Part shown: one piece after another, positions 26,092-34,244 of the stretch | Numbering within the stretch: position 1 is the first letter of the stretch | How the letters are laid out: the number at the start of each line of letters is the position of its first letter | Assembly: GCF_019091455.1 (NCBI RefSeq) | Contig: NZ_JAGXJN010000016.1 | Coordinates: 1 to 64,000 of the forward strand | Direction: 5' to 3' | Origin: Chitinophaga sp. GbtcB8 | GTDB taxonomy: Bacteria > Bacteroidota > Bacteroidia > Chitinophagales > Chitinophagaceae | DNA: 64,000 bases | Notes under the pieces: model-generated | Seen by the model: the letters and a program-made list of their open reading frames with translations, nothing else | The model's database searches: none | Told to the model about the DNA's origin: nothing | Program-made: the position numbers and the translations under genes

Positions 26092-26253
26092 TTATTTGCG
26101 TCCCCTGGTGACCAGGAAAATGATCAATCCTATTACAATGGCTACGGCTATAATACCTGTCCATACGCCGGCTTTAAAAATACCGCCTATTACCTCGCAA
26201 CTGGTAAGTGTTACGGCGATCAGTGCTAACATGCTGTAAGTGAGCTGCTTCAT
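26092..26253 (-). CDS. 53-residue membrane-anchored lipoprotein
   Basis: An ATG at 26253 opens a 53-residue frame. It has a lipoprotein signal (MLALIAVTLTSCEVIGGIF, lipidated Cys at 19), a short spacer and one membrane helix (about residues 32-48, TGIIAVAIVIGLIIFLV), and a basic tail TRGRK. This pattern of lipobox plus a second helix is common in small uncharacterised Bacteroidota proteins. A terminator follows, which supports it as a real gene. It fills most of what would otherwise be a 500-base gap. Function unknown. Confidence 0.7.
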   Translation of the reverse strand: MKQLTYSMLALIAVTLTSCEVIGGIFKAGVWTGIIAVAIVIGLIIFLVTRGRK

Positions 26254-26390
26254 GCGATAGTTGTTTGGTGATATTAACAGCTTTTACATAATCTGTGCCG
26301 TTTTAAGGACTGGCCTGCCTGGCTATGGCTTAGCTCCGGCAGCATAATATATTGGGTAGATTGTTCTACAACTTGCCATAGAAGATGGTG

Positions 26391-26654
26391 CTATTCATTG
26401 TCCTTATACTTATACTTCAGCACCAGCATAATAATATTTAACAGCAGCGAAAATGCGTTGGTCAATATAATTGGCAGCTCCGACTTAGCCACGCCAAACC
26501 ACACCCATAAAGCATTGCCCATGAGCAAAACAATAAACATGAGCAGCGACACTTCCTGCGCTTTCTTTTGTTTAAGCGTGGTAATTAATTGCGGCAGCAA
26601 TGATGTTGCAGTGCAGATGCCTGCTATAAACCCGATTATATCTATAAGTTCCAT
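26391..26654 (-). CDS. SemiSWEET sugar transporter
   Basis: This 87-residue protein has three membrane helices forming a single triple-helix bundle. The PQ-loop is seen in TATSLLPQLITTLKQKKAQEVS, followed by an Asn-Trp-type second helix (LMGNALWVWFGV). SemiSWEETs work as homodimers and let sugars pass the inner membrane by facilitated diffusion. Length and motif are typical. It is 32 bases downstream of the GH27 gene on the same strand, so it may pass on galactose or related sugars released nearby; that link is inferred. Confidence 0.9.
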   Translation of the reverse strand: MELIDIIGFIAGICTATSLLPQLITTLKQKKAQEVSLLMFIVLLMGNALWVWFGVAKSELPIILTNAFSLLLNIIMLVLKYKYKDNE

Positions 26655-26686
26655 GTTCCACTGAAGATACTGAATTAGAACATGGC

Positions 26687-28021
26687 TTACTTTATTTTAT
26701 ACAACCCTGCTCCATGCGGCTGAATAGTGGGGGTAAATACCCCGGAGAATTTGCCCATTGCTTTTCCACTCCAAAGGTCTGTAATGGCGCCGGGGCCGGT
26801 AATGCCCAGCTGCTCCAGGTTCACGGAAACAGGCGCTTCCTGATCTGCTTTATTAAAAACAGCCAGGTAACGTGCACCGGTACCCGGTTCCTCCGCTATC
26901 CAGGCGGCTTTGTCGGCATCGTTAAAAAGCTGCCGGTTATTAGTGCTGTGGTTTAAAACGGCCAGTACCCCTTTATTGGTTAACAGTGAAGTGGTAAAGG
27001 CATCATTATCCGGCAGGTTGCCGCCAAACATCAGCGGGGATCTGAAGATGCACCATAAGGTCATTAAGGTATATTGTTCGGGACGGGTGAACTTGGTCAT
27101 ACGCGGGTTGCCACGCTCTGCCCGTATGCCGATGCGTCCTAAAGGCAGCATATCGCCGTCGGGCCAGGCGCCTGCTGCCCGCCATTTATTCCAGCGCTCA
27201 AACACTTCAAAGTGCTCCTTTAGCGGCTCCCAGCTATCCCAGAAATCGTTCACGGTGCGCCACATATTGGCATGCTGCTGTACATGTTCTGCATGCGCTA
27301 TGGGCGTTTCTCCCGGCGAGGTGCTTAACACGATCTTTCTCCCGGTACGGTCTATGGCCTTACGGATCATTTCTATTTCTTCCGCAAAATAAATGGGCGC
27401 CGACAGATCATCTACCTTCACAAAATCAAGCCCCCAGGATGCATACATTTCAAAAAGGGCATTGTAATATTCCTGCGCGCCGGCCTTGCCAGGCACCACG
27501 GTGTACATATCATGCAGCCAAAGGCACTGGTCTTTATCAGAATAAATATCCTGCGCGGTCAGCTGGGTGCCTTTAATAGGCAGCTTGCGCTGCACTGCTA
27601 TTACCGGTATGCCCCGCATAATGTGGATGCCGAACTTTAGTCCTTTACTATGCAGGTAATCGGCCAGGGGCTTAAAACCCTTGCCGCCGGCTGCGGATGG
27701 AAAACGGTTCACTGCCGGCTGAAAACGGCCGTATTCGTCTATGTTATACTGCGGGTCTTTTTCATTGTAACCGTGCGATTTATCATTGCCTACGTACCAG
27801 CGTATATCCACCACCACATATTCCCATCCGTATTTCTTCAGGTTTTTGGCCATGTAATCCGCATTGGCTTTTACCTCTGCCTCTGTAACAGTGGGGCCGT
27901 AACAATCCCAGCTGTTCCAGCCCATTGGGGGCGTAGCAGCCCAGTCATGAAAGTTAGTGGAAGACTGCGCATAAACGGCAGCGTTGCAGGCAATAAGCAG
28001 TACAACAAGTAGTTTTTTCAT
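26687..28021 (-). CDS. GH27 alpha-galactosidase-type glycoside hydrolase
   Basis: This 444-residue secreted enzyme has a signal peptide at residues 1-19 (MKKLLVVLLIACNAAVYAQ). The GH27 catalytic barrel opens with ATPPMGWNSWDCYGPTVTE. The nucleophile Asp is in DFVKVDDLS (family form YLKYDNC), and the acid/base Asp in MWRTVNDFWDSW. A C-terminal beta-sandwich ends the protein. Family members release alpha-linked galactose, and some act on alpha-GalNAc or arabinopyranose. The second half of the nucleophile motif lacks the usual Cys, so specificity may differ. The ATG at 28021 is chosen over an upstream TTG because it begins the signal peptide. Confidence 0.92.
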   Translation of the reverse strand: MKKLLVVLLIACNAAVYAQSSTNFHDWAATPPMGWNSWDCYGPTVTEAEVKANADYMAKNLKKYGWEYVVVDIRWYVGNDKSHGYNEKDPQYNIDEYGRFQPAVNRFPSAAGGKGFKPLADYLHSKGLKFGIHIMRGIPVIAVQRKLPIKGTQLTAQDIYSDKDQCLWLHDMYTVVPGKAGAQEYYNALFEMYASWGLDFVKVDDLSAPIYFAEEIEMIRKAIDRTGRKIVLSTSPGETPIAHAEHVQQHANMWRTVNDFWDSWEPLKEHFEVFERWNKWRAAGAWPDGDMLPLGRIGIRAERGNPRMTKFTRPEQYTLMTLWCIFRSPLMFGGNLPDNDAFTTSLLTNKGVLAVLNHSTNNRQLFNDADKAAWIAEEPGTGARYLAVFNKADQEAPVSVNLEQLGITGPGAITDLWSGKAMGKFSGVFTPTIQPHGAGLYKIK

Positions 28022-28162
28022 ATGTCCGCGGTTCAATGAGTGTTAGATTGACACGCAATATAATATACTTCTCCGGTAATTACCAGCAAAACGGCGCATC
28101 TTCATGTTAAAAAGTGCTTATCTTCAGCCCTGATCTTAACCGTACTAAAAAAGCTGACAGCG

Positions 28163-29257
28163 ATGGGTCTTTTAAAAAGCATTTTTTCCAAAAAAGAGGA
28201 ACCTATAACATCTTATGAGGATTTCTGGAACTGGTTCCGGAAAAATGAAAAGACATTTTTTAAGGTAGTGAAGGAAAGAGGGGATATTGAAAAGATATTT
28301 TTTGATAAGCTATCATCCAGGCTGGGTGAGCTTAAAGAAGGTTTTTACTTTTTAACAGGTATGCTGGATGATAATACCGTGGACCTGGTGATCACCGCGG
28401 AAGGAGCTATTAAACATATTGTTTTCGTGGAGGAGCTGATACAATCGGCCCCCGATATTCCTGGCTGGAAGTTCACTGCATTTAAACCGGCATCAGACAT
28501 CCGCAACAGTAACCTTAAAATGGCCGGCTACCTGTTTAACAGCGAAACAATGCGTTTTTATGCAAACGAAATTGCGGAGTACCCTGATGAAATAGATATT
28601 GTGATCACGCATGACGAGCTGAATGAAGAAAATAAACAAACCATCATTAACGGCATCTATATTTACCTGGATACCTACCTGGGTGAGCTGAACTTTGCCA
28701 CCACTATTGATAATTTAAAAGTGATCCGGAACCATGAAGCACAGCAGGAATGGATCCCTATTGAAAAGCTGAAGGATTTCCTGATATGGCGGCAGAAAGA
28801 GTTCATAGAAAAATATGAAGGCACCCGGCACGATACGGAAAACGACAATTACGCCATGCTGGAAGCAAAGCTGAAGAACGGCAATATGCTGCTGGCAGTC
28901 ATCAACACCGACCTGCTGGAATGGGATAGTAAAGCCTCTCACCCCTGGATCTTAAACGTTGAAATAAAATATGGCAGTAAAAATGATGGCGGCATGCCCA
29001 ATGATGCTACCTACCAGCTGCTGAACGAGATTGAAGATGCGATATTAAGCGAGCTGAAAGATTATGAAGGTTACCTGAACATTGGCCGGCAAACCGCCAA
29101 CAGCGTGCAGGAGATCTTCTTTGCCTGTAAAGATTTCAGGAAACCTTCCAAAGTGGTGTATGACATCAAAGACCGGTATGCCTTGCAAATTGAAATAGGT
29201 TTCACTATTTATAAAGACAAATACTGGCAATCCTTTAACCAGTTCAGGAGCAGCTGA
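28163..29257 (+). CDS. DUF695 domain protein
   Basis: This 364-residue cytoplasmic protein carries a C-terminal DUF695 domain (about residues 205-360; EAKLKNGNMLLAVINTDLLEWDSKASHP, then YLNIGRQTANSVQEIFFACKDFRKPSK). The N-terminal half (WNWFRKNEKTFFKVVKERG) resembles a region often paired with it. No enzyme function is established for the family. It stands alone between divergent and convergent neighbours. Many relatives in Bacteroidota are single genes as here. Confidence 0.85.
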   Translation: MGLLKSIFSKKEEPITSYEDFWNWFRKNEKTFFKVVKERGDIEKIFFDKLSSRLGELKEGFYFLTGMLDDNTVDLVITAEGAIKHIVFVEELIQSAPDIPGWKFTAFKPASDIRNSNLKMAGYLFNSETMRFYANEIAEYPDEIDIVITHDELNEENKQTIINGIYIYLDTYLGELNFATTIDNLKVIRNHEAQQEWIPIEKLKDFLIWRQKEFIEKYEGTRHDTENDNYAMLEAKLKNGNMLLAVINTDLLEWDSKASHPWILNVEIKYGSKNDGGMPNDATYQLLNEIEDAILSELKDYEGYLNIGRQTANSVQEIFFACKDFRKPSKVVYDIKDRYALQIEIGFTIYKDKYWQSFNQFRSS

Positions 29258-29265
29258 GATCCTTT

Positions 29266-29991
29266 TTACGGCAGCTTAGCTACCAGCTTTTCCGGCATCC
29301 ATTTCAGCGCTGTATAGATCAGCTTCCATTTAAAACCAGGCACAATGGTAAAGCCGCTTCCCGCATTCACCACTGCTGCAGCAATGTATGCAGGCTCCAG
29401 CATTAAGGGCTCCGGCAGGTTTAGCCCGGCTGTCATTTTACTGCGGATATAACCGGCCACAATCACATTTACAATAATACGGCGGGAGAAAAGATACTGC
29501 CGTAAGCCAGCCAGGTATTGGGTAAAGGCTGCTTTGGTGCTGCCGTAAATAAAATTGCTCTTACGCCCTCTTACTCCTGAAAGGGACGACAGGCCTATGA
29601 TACGCTCCAGCCGTTCATTATCCTTATCCATGGCAATAATGTTCAGGATAGACACCGCGCCTGCATAATGTACCTGCATCATGCGAAAGCTGCCTTCAAA
29701 ATCAAGCAGGGCTTCTTCATTGTGTTTCAGATAACCGGCTGCATATACCACGATGTGGGGCTTTTCAGGCAGCTGCCGGTAAAAGCCGGCATGGCTTGCA
29801 AAATCGGCCGCATCAAAGTAAAGGATGGTCACCTGCTCTTTTTCCGGCACTTCCTGCTGCACAAATACCTGCAGCGCGTCTGTGCTGCGGGAGGCCGCTA
29901 TTACCCGGTAACCTTTAGCAGTGTATTGTTTAATGGCCGCTTTGGCTACATCGGAATTTGCGCCCAGCAACAGAACCGTTTTACTTTGCAT
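29266..29991 (-). CDS. SDR oxidoreductase, DprE2-like
   Basis: This 241-residue short-chain dehydrogenase has the nucleotide-binding start VLLLGANSDVAKA, a catalytic Ser in LSSLSGVRGR and Tyr-x3-Lys in NFIYGSTKAAF. The order SS-x-GxRGRxSNFxYGSTKA and the hydrophobic C-terminal FTIVPGFKWKLIYTALKWMPEKLV resemble DprE2, the reductase in mycobacterial decaprenylphospho-arabinose synthesis. There is no DprE1-like oxidase in this window, so the resemblance may only mark a membrane-associated sugar-nucleotide or lipid SDR. It ends 8 bases from the convergent DUF695 gene. Confidence 0.8.
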   Translation of the reverse strand: MQSKTVLLLGANSDVAKAAIKQYTAKGYRVIAASRSTDALQVFVQQEVPEKEQVTILYFDAADFASHAGFYRQLPEKPHIVVYAAGYLKHNEEALLDFEGSFRMMQVHYAGAVSILNIIAMDKDNERLERIIGLSSLSGVRGRKSNFIYGSTKAAFTQYLAGLRQYLFSRRIIVNVIVAGYIRSKMTAGLNLPEPLMLEPAYIAAAVVNAGSGFTIVPGFKWKLIYTALKWMPEKLVAKLP

Positions 29992-30060
29992 GCAATAGGT
30001 TTAGGGGCATAAAGATAGTGATACATTTTAACCAATTAATACCGCCATTTTCCGCATGTA

Positions 30061-30091
30061 TTGCTTTTCGCTGAACCCTTCAGTAGCTTTA
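30061..30091 (+). promoter_or_regulatory. putative Bacteroidota promoter of the GH20 gene
   Basis: TTG (30061-30063) and TAGCTTTA (30084-30091) are 20 bases apart, fitting the TTG/TAnnTTTG pattern with only the last base off. Transcription would begin only about ten bases before the ATG at 30106. Confidence 0.45.
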
Positions 30092-30105
30092 GGCGTTTAA
30101 ACTAA

Positions 30106-32391
30106 ATGATGACACGTCTTCTTTCCCGGCTCCTGTTAATAGCAGCCATTACCTTGCGGGGCGCTTACGTATGCGCACAAACGAATGCCAGTTTCCCGTT
30201 GATCCCCTACCCTGCTTCACTGGAAGCCGGTAGCGGAACGTTTTCAATTACGCTGCGCACTACCATACAGGCAGATGCCGGGTTTGAAAATGCAGTAACA
30301 CAGCTGCAGCGGCTCATAAAACAGGCATTAGGCAAACCATTAGCAACAGCGGCTAAAGGGCAGATCGTACTGCGTAAAGATGAAACCATCACCGCTGCGG
30401 AAGGATACCGGATCAATGTATCTGCCAGCCAGGTTGTACTATCAGCCCAAACCGGCGCCGGTATGTTCCGGGCAGTGGAAACCCTGCGGCAGCTCTTGCC
30501 CCTGGCCGTTGAAAAGAGAACAGCATCCGCGCGGTTGAGTGTACCGGCGTTAACCATCACAGATGAACCTTCCTATGCATGGAGAGGCCTTCACCTGGAT
30601 GTATCCCGCCACTTTTTCAGCATCCAATACCTGGAAAAGTTACTGGACCTGATGGCGCTGTATAAGATGAACAAGCTGCACCTGCATTTAACAGATGATC
30701 AGGGCTGGCGTATAGAGATCAAAAAATATCCTGCGCTTACGGAAAAAGGCGCCTGGCGCACGTTTGATAAGAACGATTCAGCTTGCATACGCCTTTCAAA
30801 AGAGAATCCTGATATGGCTATTGATGCCTCCCACATTATTAAACGGGATGGCAAAGCCCTGTACGGCGGTTTTTATACACAGGAGCAAATAAAAGGGCTG
30901 GTAAACTATGCGGCTGCACGCTACATTGACATTATCCCTGAAATTGATATGCCGGGGCATATGATGGCTGCTATACATCAGTTCCCGGACCTGTCCTGCG
31001 AAGGCGGCAGCAAATGGGGCGAGCTATTCACTACCCCCATCTGCCCCTGTAACGAAGGCACCTATGAATTTGCAGAAAATGTTTTTTCAGAGATCATTGC
31101 CTTATTCCCTTCAGAATACATTCACCTGGGAGCAGATGAGGTAGACCGCAAAACCTGGGCAAAAAGCCCGGCCTGTACTGCGTTGATGGAAAAAGAAGGA
31201 TTAAAGAGCACCGCTGAGCTGCAAAGCTATTTTGTAAAACGTATGGAACGTTTCTTCCAGTCCAAAGGCAGAAAGCTGATAGGCTGGGATGAGATCCTGG
31301 AAGGCGGCATCAGCGCTACCGCCAATGTAATGTACTGGCGCAGCTGGGTGCCGGATGCCCCTGTTACAGCGGCCCGCAACGGTAATCATGTTATTATGAG
31401 CCCCGGTAATCCTTTGTATTTTGATAACCAGCCCGATGCTAATTCACTTTCCAACATTTACAAGTTTAAGGTAGTACCGGAAAAACTTACCGCGGAACAG
31501 GCATCGTTCATTATTGGCGCGCAGGCCAACCTGTGGTCGGAACATGTGCCTTCTGAGCACCGTGCAGATTATTTATACTTTCCCCGCATGCTTGCGCTGG
31601 CAGAAAGGGTATGGAGCAAAAACCTTGACTATGCAGCCTTTCAGCAACACCTGCCCGCCCATTTCAAACGGCTGGAAACATTAAAAGTGCATTACCGGCT
31701 GCCGGACCTTAGCGGTTTTACAGCACAGAATGTATTTGTAGACCAGGCCGTGCTGGATATTAAAAAGCCGCTACCTGACCTTACTTTGCATTACACTACA
31801 GATGGCAGTCTGCCGCAGTTCTCGTCCCCGGCATTAAATAAACCGCTGGTAATTACCAAACCGCTTACCATTAAGCTGGCAGCGTTTAGCCCCGGCCGTA
31901 CCCGCGGCGATATTTATACGCTGCAATATAAAAAAGAGGCTTACCAGGCAGCCGTACAAACCTTTGCCCCTGTAAAGGAAGGGCTGCAATGCGCTTACTA
32001 TAAAAAATATTACTTAAATACCGGCGGCATGAAAACTTCGGAGCCCGACAGCCAGTTTGTGGCAAAGGACCTGGTAGTGCCTGCCTCTGTAAATGCGCCC
32101 AGCTTTGGATTGAAATACACGGGTTTTATTGATGTACCGGAAACAGGCGTATACAGCTTTTATTTCCTGTGTGATGATGGCGGCGTATTAACCATTGGCG
32201 ATAAGGAAGTAGTAAATAACGACGGGCAGCATGCACCCATTGAAAAATCGGGGCAGGTGGCATTGCAAAAAGGACTACACCCCTTCACACTTGATTTTAT
32301 TGAAGGCGGCGGCGGATTTTCACTGGGTCTGAAATACAGTGTAGGTAATGGTCCTGTGGCGGAGGTACCGGACAGCTTTTTTAAACATTAA
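30106..32391 (+). CDS. GH20 beta-N-acetylhexosaminidase with chitobiase C-terminal and PA14 domains
   Basis: This 761-residue secreted enzyme removes terminal beta-linked GlcNAc or GalNAc. After the signal (to about residue 25, AYVCAQ) come a GH20b N-domain (to about 150), the GH20 barrel (about 155-500) with the catalytic Asp-Glu at residues 344-345 in HLGADEVD, a chitobiase/Fn3-like domain (about 540-610, LHYTTDGSLPQFSSP) and a PA14 domain (about 630-755, VPETGVYSFYFLCDDGGVLTIG) that may bind carbohydrate. Length fits this multi-domain type. The YhcH-like lipoprotein is encoded convergently 7 bases away. With the GH109-like enzyme of the first PUL this gives activities for both alpha- and beta-linked amino sugars, though the genes are 10 kb apart. 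Confidence 0.95.
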   Translation: MMTRLLSRLLLIAAITLRGAYVCAQTNASFPLIPYPASLEAGSGTFSITLRTTIQADAGFENAVTQLQRLIKQALGKPLATAAKGQIVLRKDETITAAEGYRINVSASQVVLSAQTGAGMFRAVETLRQLLPLAVEKRTASARLSVPALTITDEPSYAWRGLHLDVSRHFFSIQYLEKLLDLMALYKMNKLHLHLTDDQGWRIEIKKYPALTEKGAWRTFDKNDSACIRLSKENPDMAIDASHIIKRDGKALYGGFYTQEQIKGLVNYAAARYIDIIPEIDMPGHMMAAIHQFPDLSCEGGSKWGELFTTPICPCNEGTYEFAENVFSEIIALFPSEYIHLGADEVDRKTWAKSPACTALMEKEGLKSTAELQSYFVKRMERFFQSKGRKLIGWDEILEGGISATANVMYWRSWVPDAPVTAARNGNHVIMSPGNPLYFDNQPDANSLSNIYKFKVVPEKLTAEQASFIIGAQANLWSEHVPSEHRADYLYFPRMLALAERVWSKNLDYAAFQQHLPAHFKRLETLKVHYRLPDLSGFTAQNVFVDQAVLDIKKPLPDLTLHYTTDGSLPQFSSPALNKPLVITKPLTIKLAAFSPGRTRGDIYTLQYKKEAYQAAVQTFAPVKEGLQCAYYKKYYLNTGGMKTSEPDSQFVAKDLVVPASVNAPSFGLKYTGFIDVPETGVYSFYFLCDDGGVLTIGDKEVVNNDGQHAPIEKSGQVALQKGLHPFTLDFIEGGGGFSLGLKYSVGNGPVAEVPDSFFKH

Positions 32392-32398
32392 GCATATC

Positions 32399-32995
32399 CT
32401 ACTCCAGGGGCAGGTCCAGCGTCTTTACTTTTATCACCAGCTTTTTAACAATGGTTTCGCCAGGTACCTGTATGGTGGGGCGGTGCGCATCGTGCGGGAA
32501 AAGCATATAAATGGTATCCGGCCGGGCCGTGTAATATTTTGCAGCGCTGGTATCAATACCCGCAAAAGGGTTTGCGGGTGTAACAGTTACCGGCGCCACT
32601 CCTATCATTTCCTTTCCTTTTATAATGTACTGGATGTCGGTATAATCTTTATGAAATTCCCATTTGGTTTGCTCAAAGGCACGCAAAGGTCCCGCGGTAA
32701 CGGATGCAAATACAATATTGCTGTCAATCGGGTATTTGCCGGGGGCCATCTCCTGCAGGTTGTTTTCTTTTATAAAACGGAAAGCTTTTTTCCAGCGAAG
32801 GGAATCGGCATGATACTGGCGGTAAAAGGTCCGGTAATTGAACCCGGTGAACATTTGCTGTGGTATGCCCTCTGCCCAGGTTCTGCTTTTATACCACTGC
32901 AGCTCCTTATTGCCCGTGGCTTTGCGCATAACAGAACAGGCGCTCAGTAGCAGTATTGCGAGTATGATCGTGGAGAGCTTTATGATGTTTTTCAT
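32399..32995 (-). CDS. YhcH/YjgK/YiaL-family lipoprotein
   Basis: This 198-residue protein carries the YhcH/YjgK/YiaL (DUF386) fold in its C-terminal 150 residues: HKDYTDIQYIIKGKEMIGVAP, MLFPHDAHRPTI and KKLVIKVKTL, including the conserved Glu/His/Asp metal-binding pattern. Cytosolic relatives include the NanQ sialic acid anomerase and sugar-lactone-associated proteins. Unlike most members it begins with a lipoprotein signal (ILLLSACSVMRK, Cys at about 20), so it is placed in the periplasm or outer membrane. Its gene faces the GH20 gene. An anomerase or sugar-binding role at the envelope is an inference. Confidence 0.82.
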   Translation of the reverse strand: MKNIIKLSTIILAILLLSACSVMRKATGNKELQWYKSRTWAEGIPQQMFTGFNYRTFYRQYHADSLRWKKAFRFIKENNLQEMAPGKYPIDSNIVFASVTAGPLRAFEQTKWEFHKDYTDIQYIIKGKEMIGVAPVTVTPANPFAGIDTSAAKYYTARPDTIYMLFPHDAHRPTIQVPGETIVKKLVIKVKTLDLPLE

Positions 32996-33014
32996 AAGAG
33001 TAAGATAATACTAT

Positions 33015-33088
33015 TTACGATTTTAGATTTACGATCTTAGATCTTAGATTTGATTGAAGTGAATGAAGCCGCAAATCTAAAATCGTAA
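33015..33088. repeat. long inverted repeat in a divergent promoter region
   Basis: A 16-base arm (33015-33030) and its perfect complement (33073-33088) face each other across 42 bases. Further copies of the words CTTAGATTT and AAATCTAAGAT lie within and just after the pair (to about 33106). The block fills the 117-base gap between the divergent YhcH-like and metallophosphoesterase genes. It may be a member of an intergenic AT-rich repeat family or a regulatory site. Confidence 0.8.
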
Positions 33089-33118
33089 CTCTAAAATCTA
33101 AGATCAAAAAGATTGAAT

Positions 33119-34210
33119 GTGAAGAAACTTCTCCAGAGAGTATTCCGCAAACCCGTGATCTGGCTGGCTGATAGATTATCATCCCACCCGGAAAAAGCCG
33201 CTGTTTTCAGCTCGCTCAGCCAGCTGCTGCAGGAGCTGCTGAAAGGGAAAACCAACCGCGGTGTCACTTTTTCGTGCCTGCCGGAAAACACGCGCTTCAT
33301 TATCTTCTCTGATCAGCACAAAGGCGGCAGGGATGCGGCGGATGATTTTGCAGCTGCCGAAAGCAATTATATGACCGCCTTAAGCTGGTATTACAGTAAT
33401 GACTATACGCTGATAAACCTGGGTGATTGTGAGGAGCTGTGGGAAAACAAGCCGGCCACTGTAATTGAAAAAAACCGGCTCACCTTACTGGAAGAAGCAA
33501 AGTTCCTGCAGCAAACCCGCTATTACCGCATTTTCGGGAATCATGACCTGGAATGGAACTACCTGATACCCCGCCAGCAGTTCCTGAAAACCATCTTTGG
33601 CGAAAAGCTGAAGGTGTATGAAGGCCTGGTGCTGCAAATACCCTATAACAACCAAACCTATTCCTTCCTGTTAACACATGGTCACCAGGGCGATCTGCGG
33701 AGCGATGGCAATGCCTTCTCCAAATGGTTTGTAGCTGCTATCTGGACGCCCATTCAGCGTTTCCTGGACATTCATCCGGATACCATTTCCGACTCATTTG
33801 ACCTGGTAGACCGCCACAACGTGGTGATGTATGAATGGACCCTGCAATATAAAAACACATTCTTAATTTCCGGGCACACGCATAAACCGGTCTTTGCCTC
33901 CCTTGATCATATAGACCGGATCACCAAACAGCTGGAAAAAGCAAAGCAGGCAGGCAATACAGCGCTCATGAACACGCTGCAGGCCGCACTGGAAAAGCGC
34001 CGCGCAGAATATGCCGGCAAACAATTTGTAAAAACCATGGCGCAGCCCACCTATTTTAATACCGGTTGCTGCTGTTTTAGTGACGGGGATATTACCGGCA
34101 TTGAAATAGCGGAAGGTTTTATCCGCCTTATTAAATGGGAAGTAGGCGAGCGGAAAGTGCTGGAAGAATCGCCCTTGTATTATTTGTTTGATCAGTTACC
34201 CCCACAGTGA
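33119..34210 (+). CDS. calcineurin-like metallophosphoesterase
   Basis: This protein of about 363 residues has the five metallophosphoesterase motifs in order: FSDQHKGG, INLGDCEELWE, FGNHDLEW, LTHGHQGD and SGHTHKPV. These residues hold two metal ions for hydrolysis of phosphate esters. There is no signal peptide, so it acts in the cytoplasm. Start choice is uncertain: no ATG lies at the front, and either GTG at 33119 or TTG at 33113 would serve. The methyltransferase gene follows closely on the same strand. The substrate is unknown; some relatives act on UDP-diacylglucosamine. Confidence 0.88.
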   Translation: MKKLLQRVFRKPVIWLADRLSSHPEKAAVFSSLSQLLQELLKGKTNRGVTFSCLPENTRFIIFSDQHKGGRDAADDFAAAESNYMTALSWYYSNDYTLINLGDCEELWENKPATVIEKNRLTLLEEAKFLQQTRYYRIFGNHDLEWNYLIPRQQFLKTIFGEKLKVYEGLVLQIPYNNQTYSFLLTHGHQGDLRSDGNAFSKWFVAAIWTPIQRFLDIHPDTISDSFDLVDRHNVVMYEWTLQYKNTFLISGHTHKPVFASLDHIDRITKQLEKAKQAGNTALMNTLQAALEKRRAEYAGKQFVKTMAQPTYFNTGCCCFSDGDITGIEIAEGFIRLIKWEVGERKVLEESPLYYLFDQLPPQ

Positions 34211-34244
34211 ACATAAATATTTTCTGCCGTACCCAACCTTCCGG

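Noticed and set aside
25781..26164. 127-residue minus-strand open frame overlapping the start of the phosphodiester glycosidase
   Set aside because: It overlaps the glycosidase signal peptide in another frame, has an unlikely composition rich in Arg, His and Cys, and covers a terminator and part of the small lipoprotein gene.
32348..32950. 200-residue plus-strand frame over the YhcH-like gene
   Set aside because: It overlaps the end of GH20 and lies antisense to a protein with clear family motifs.
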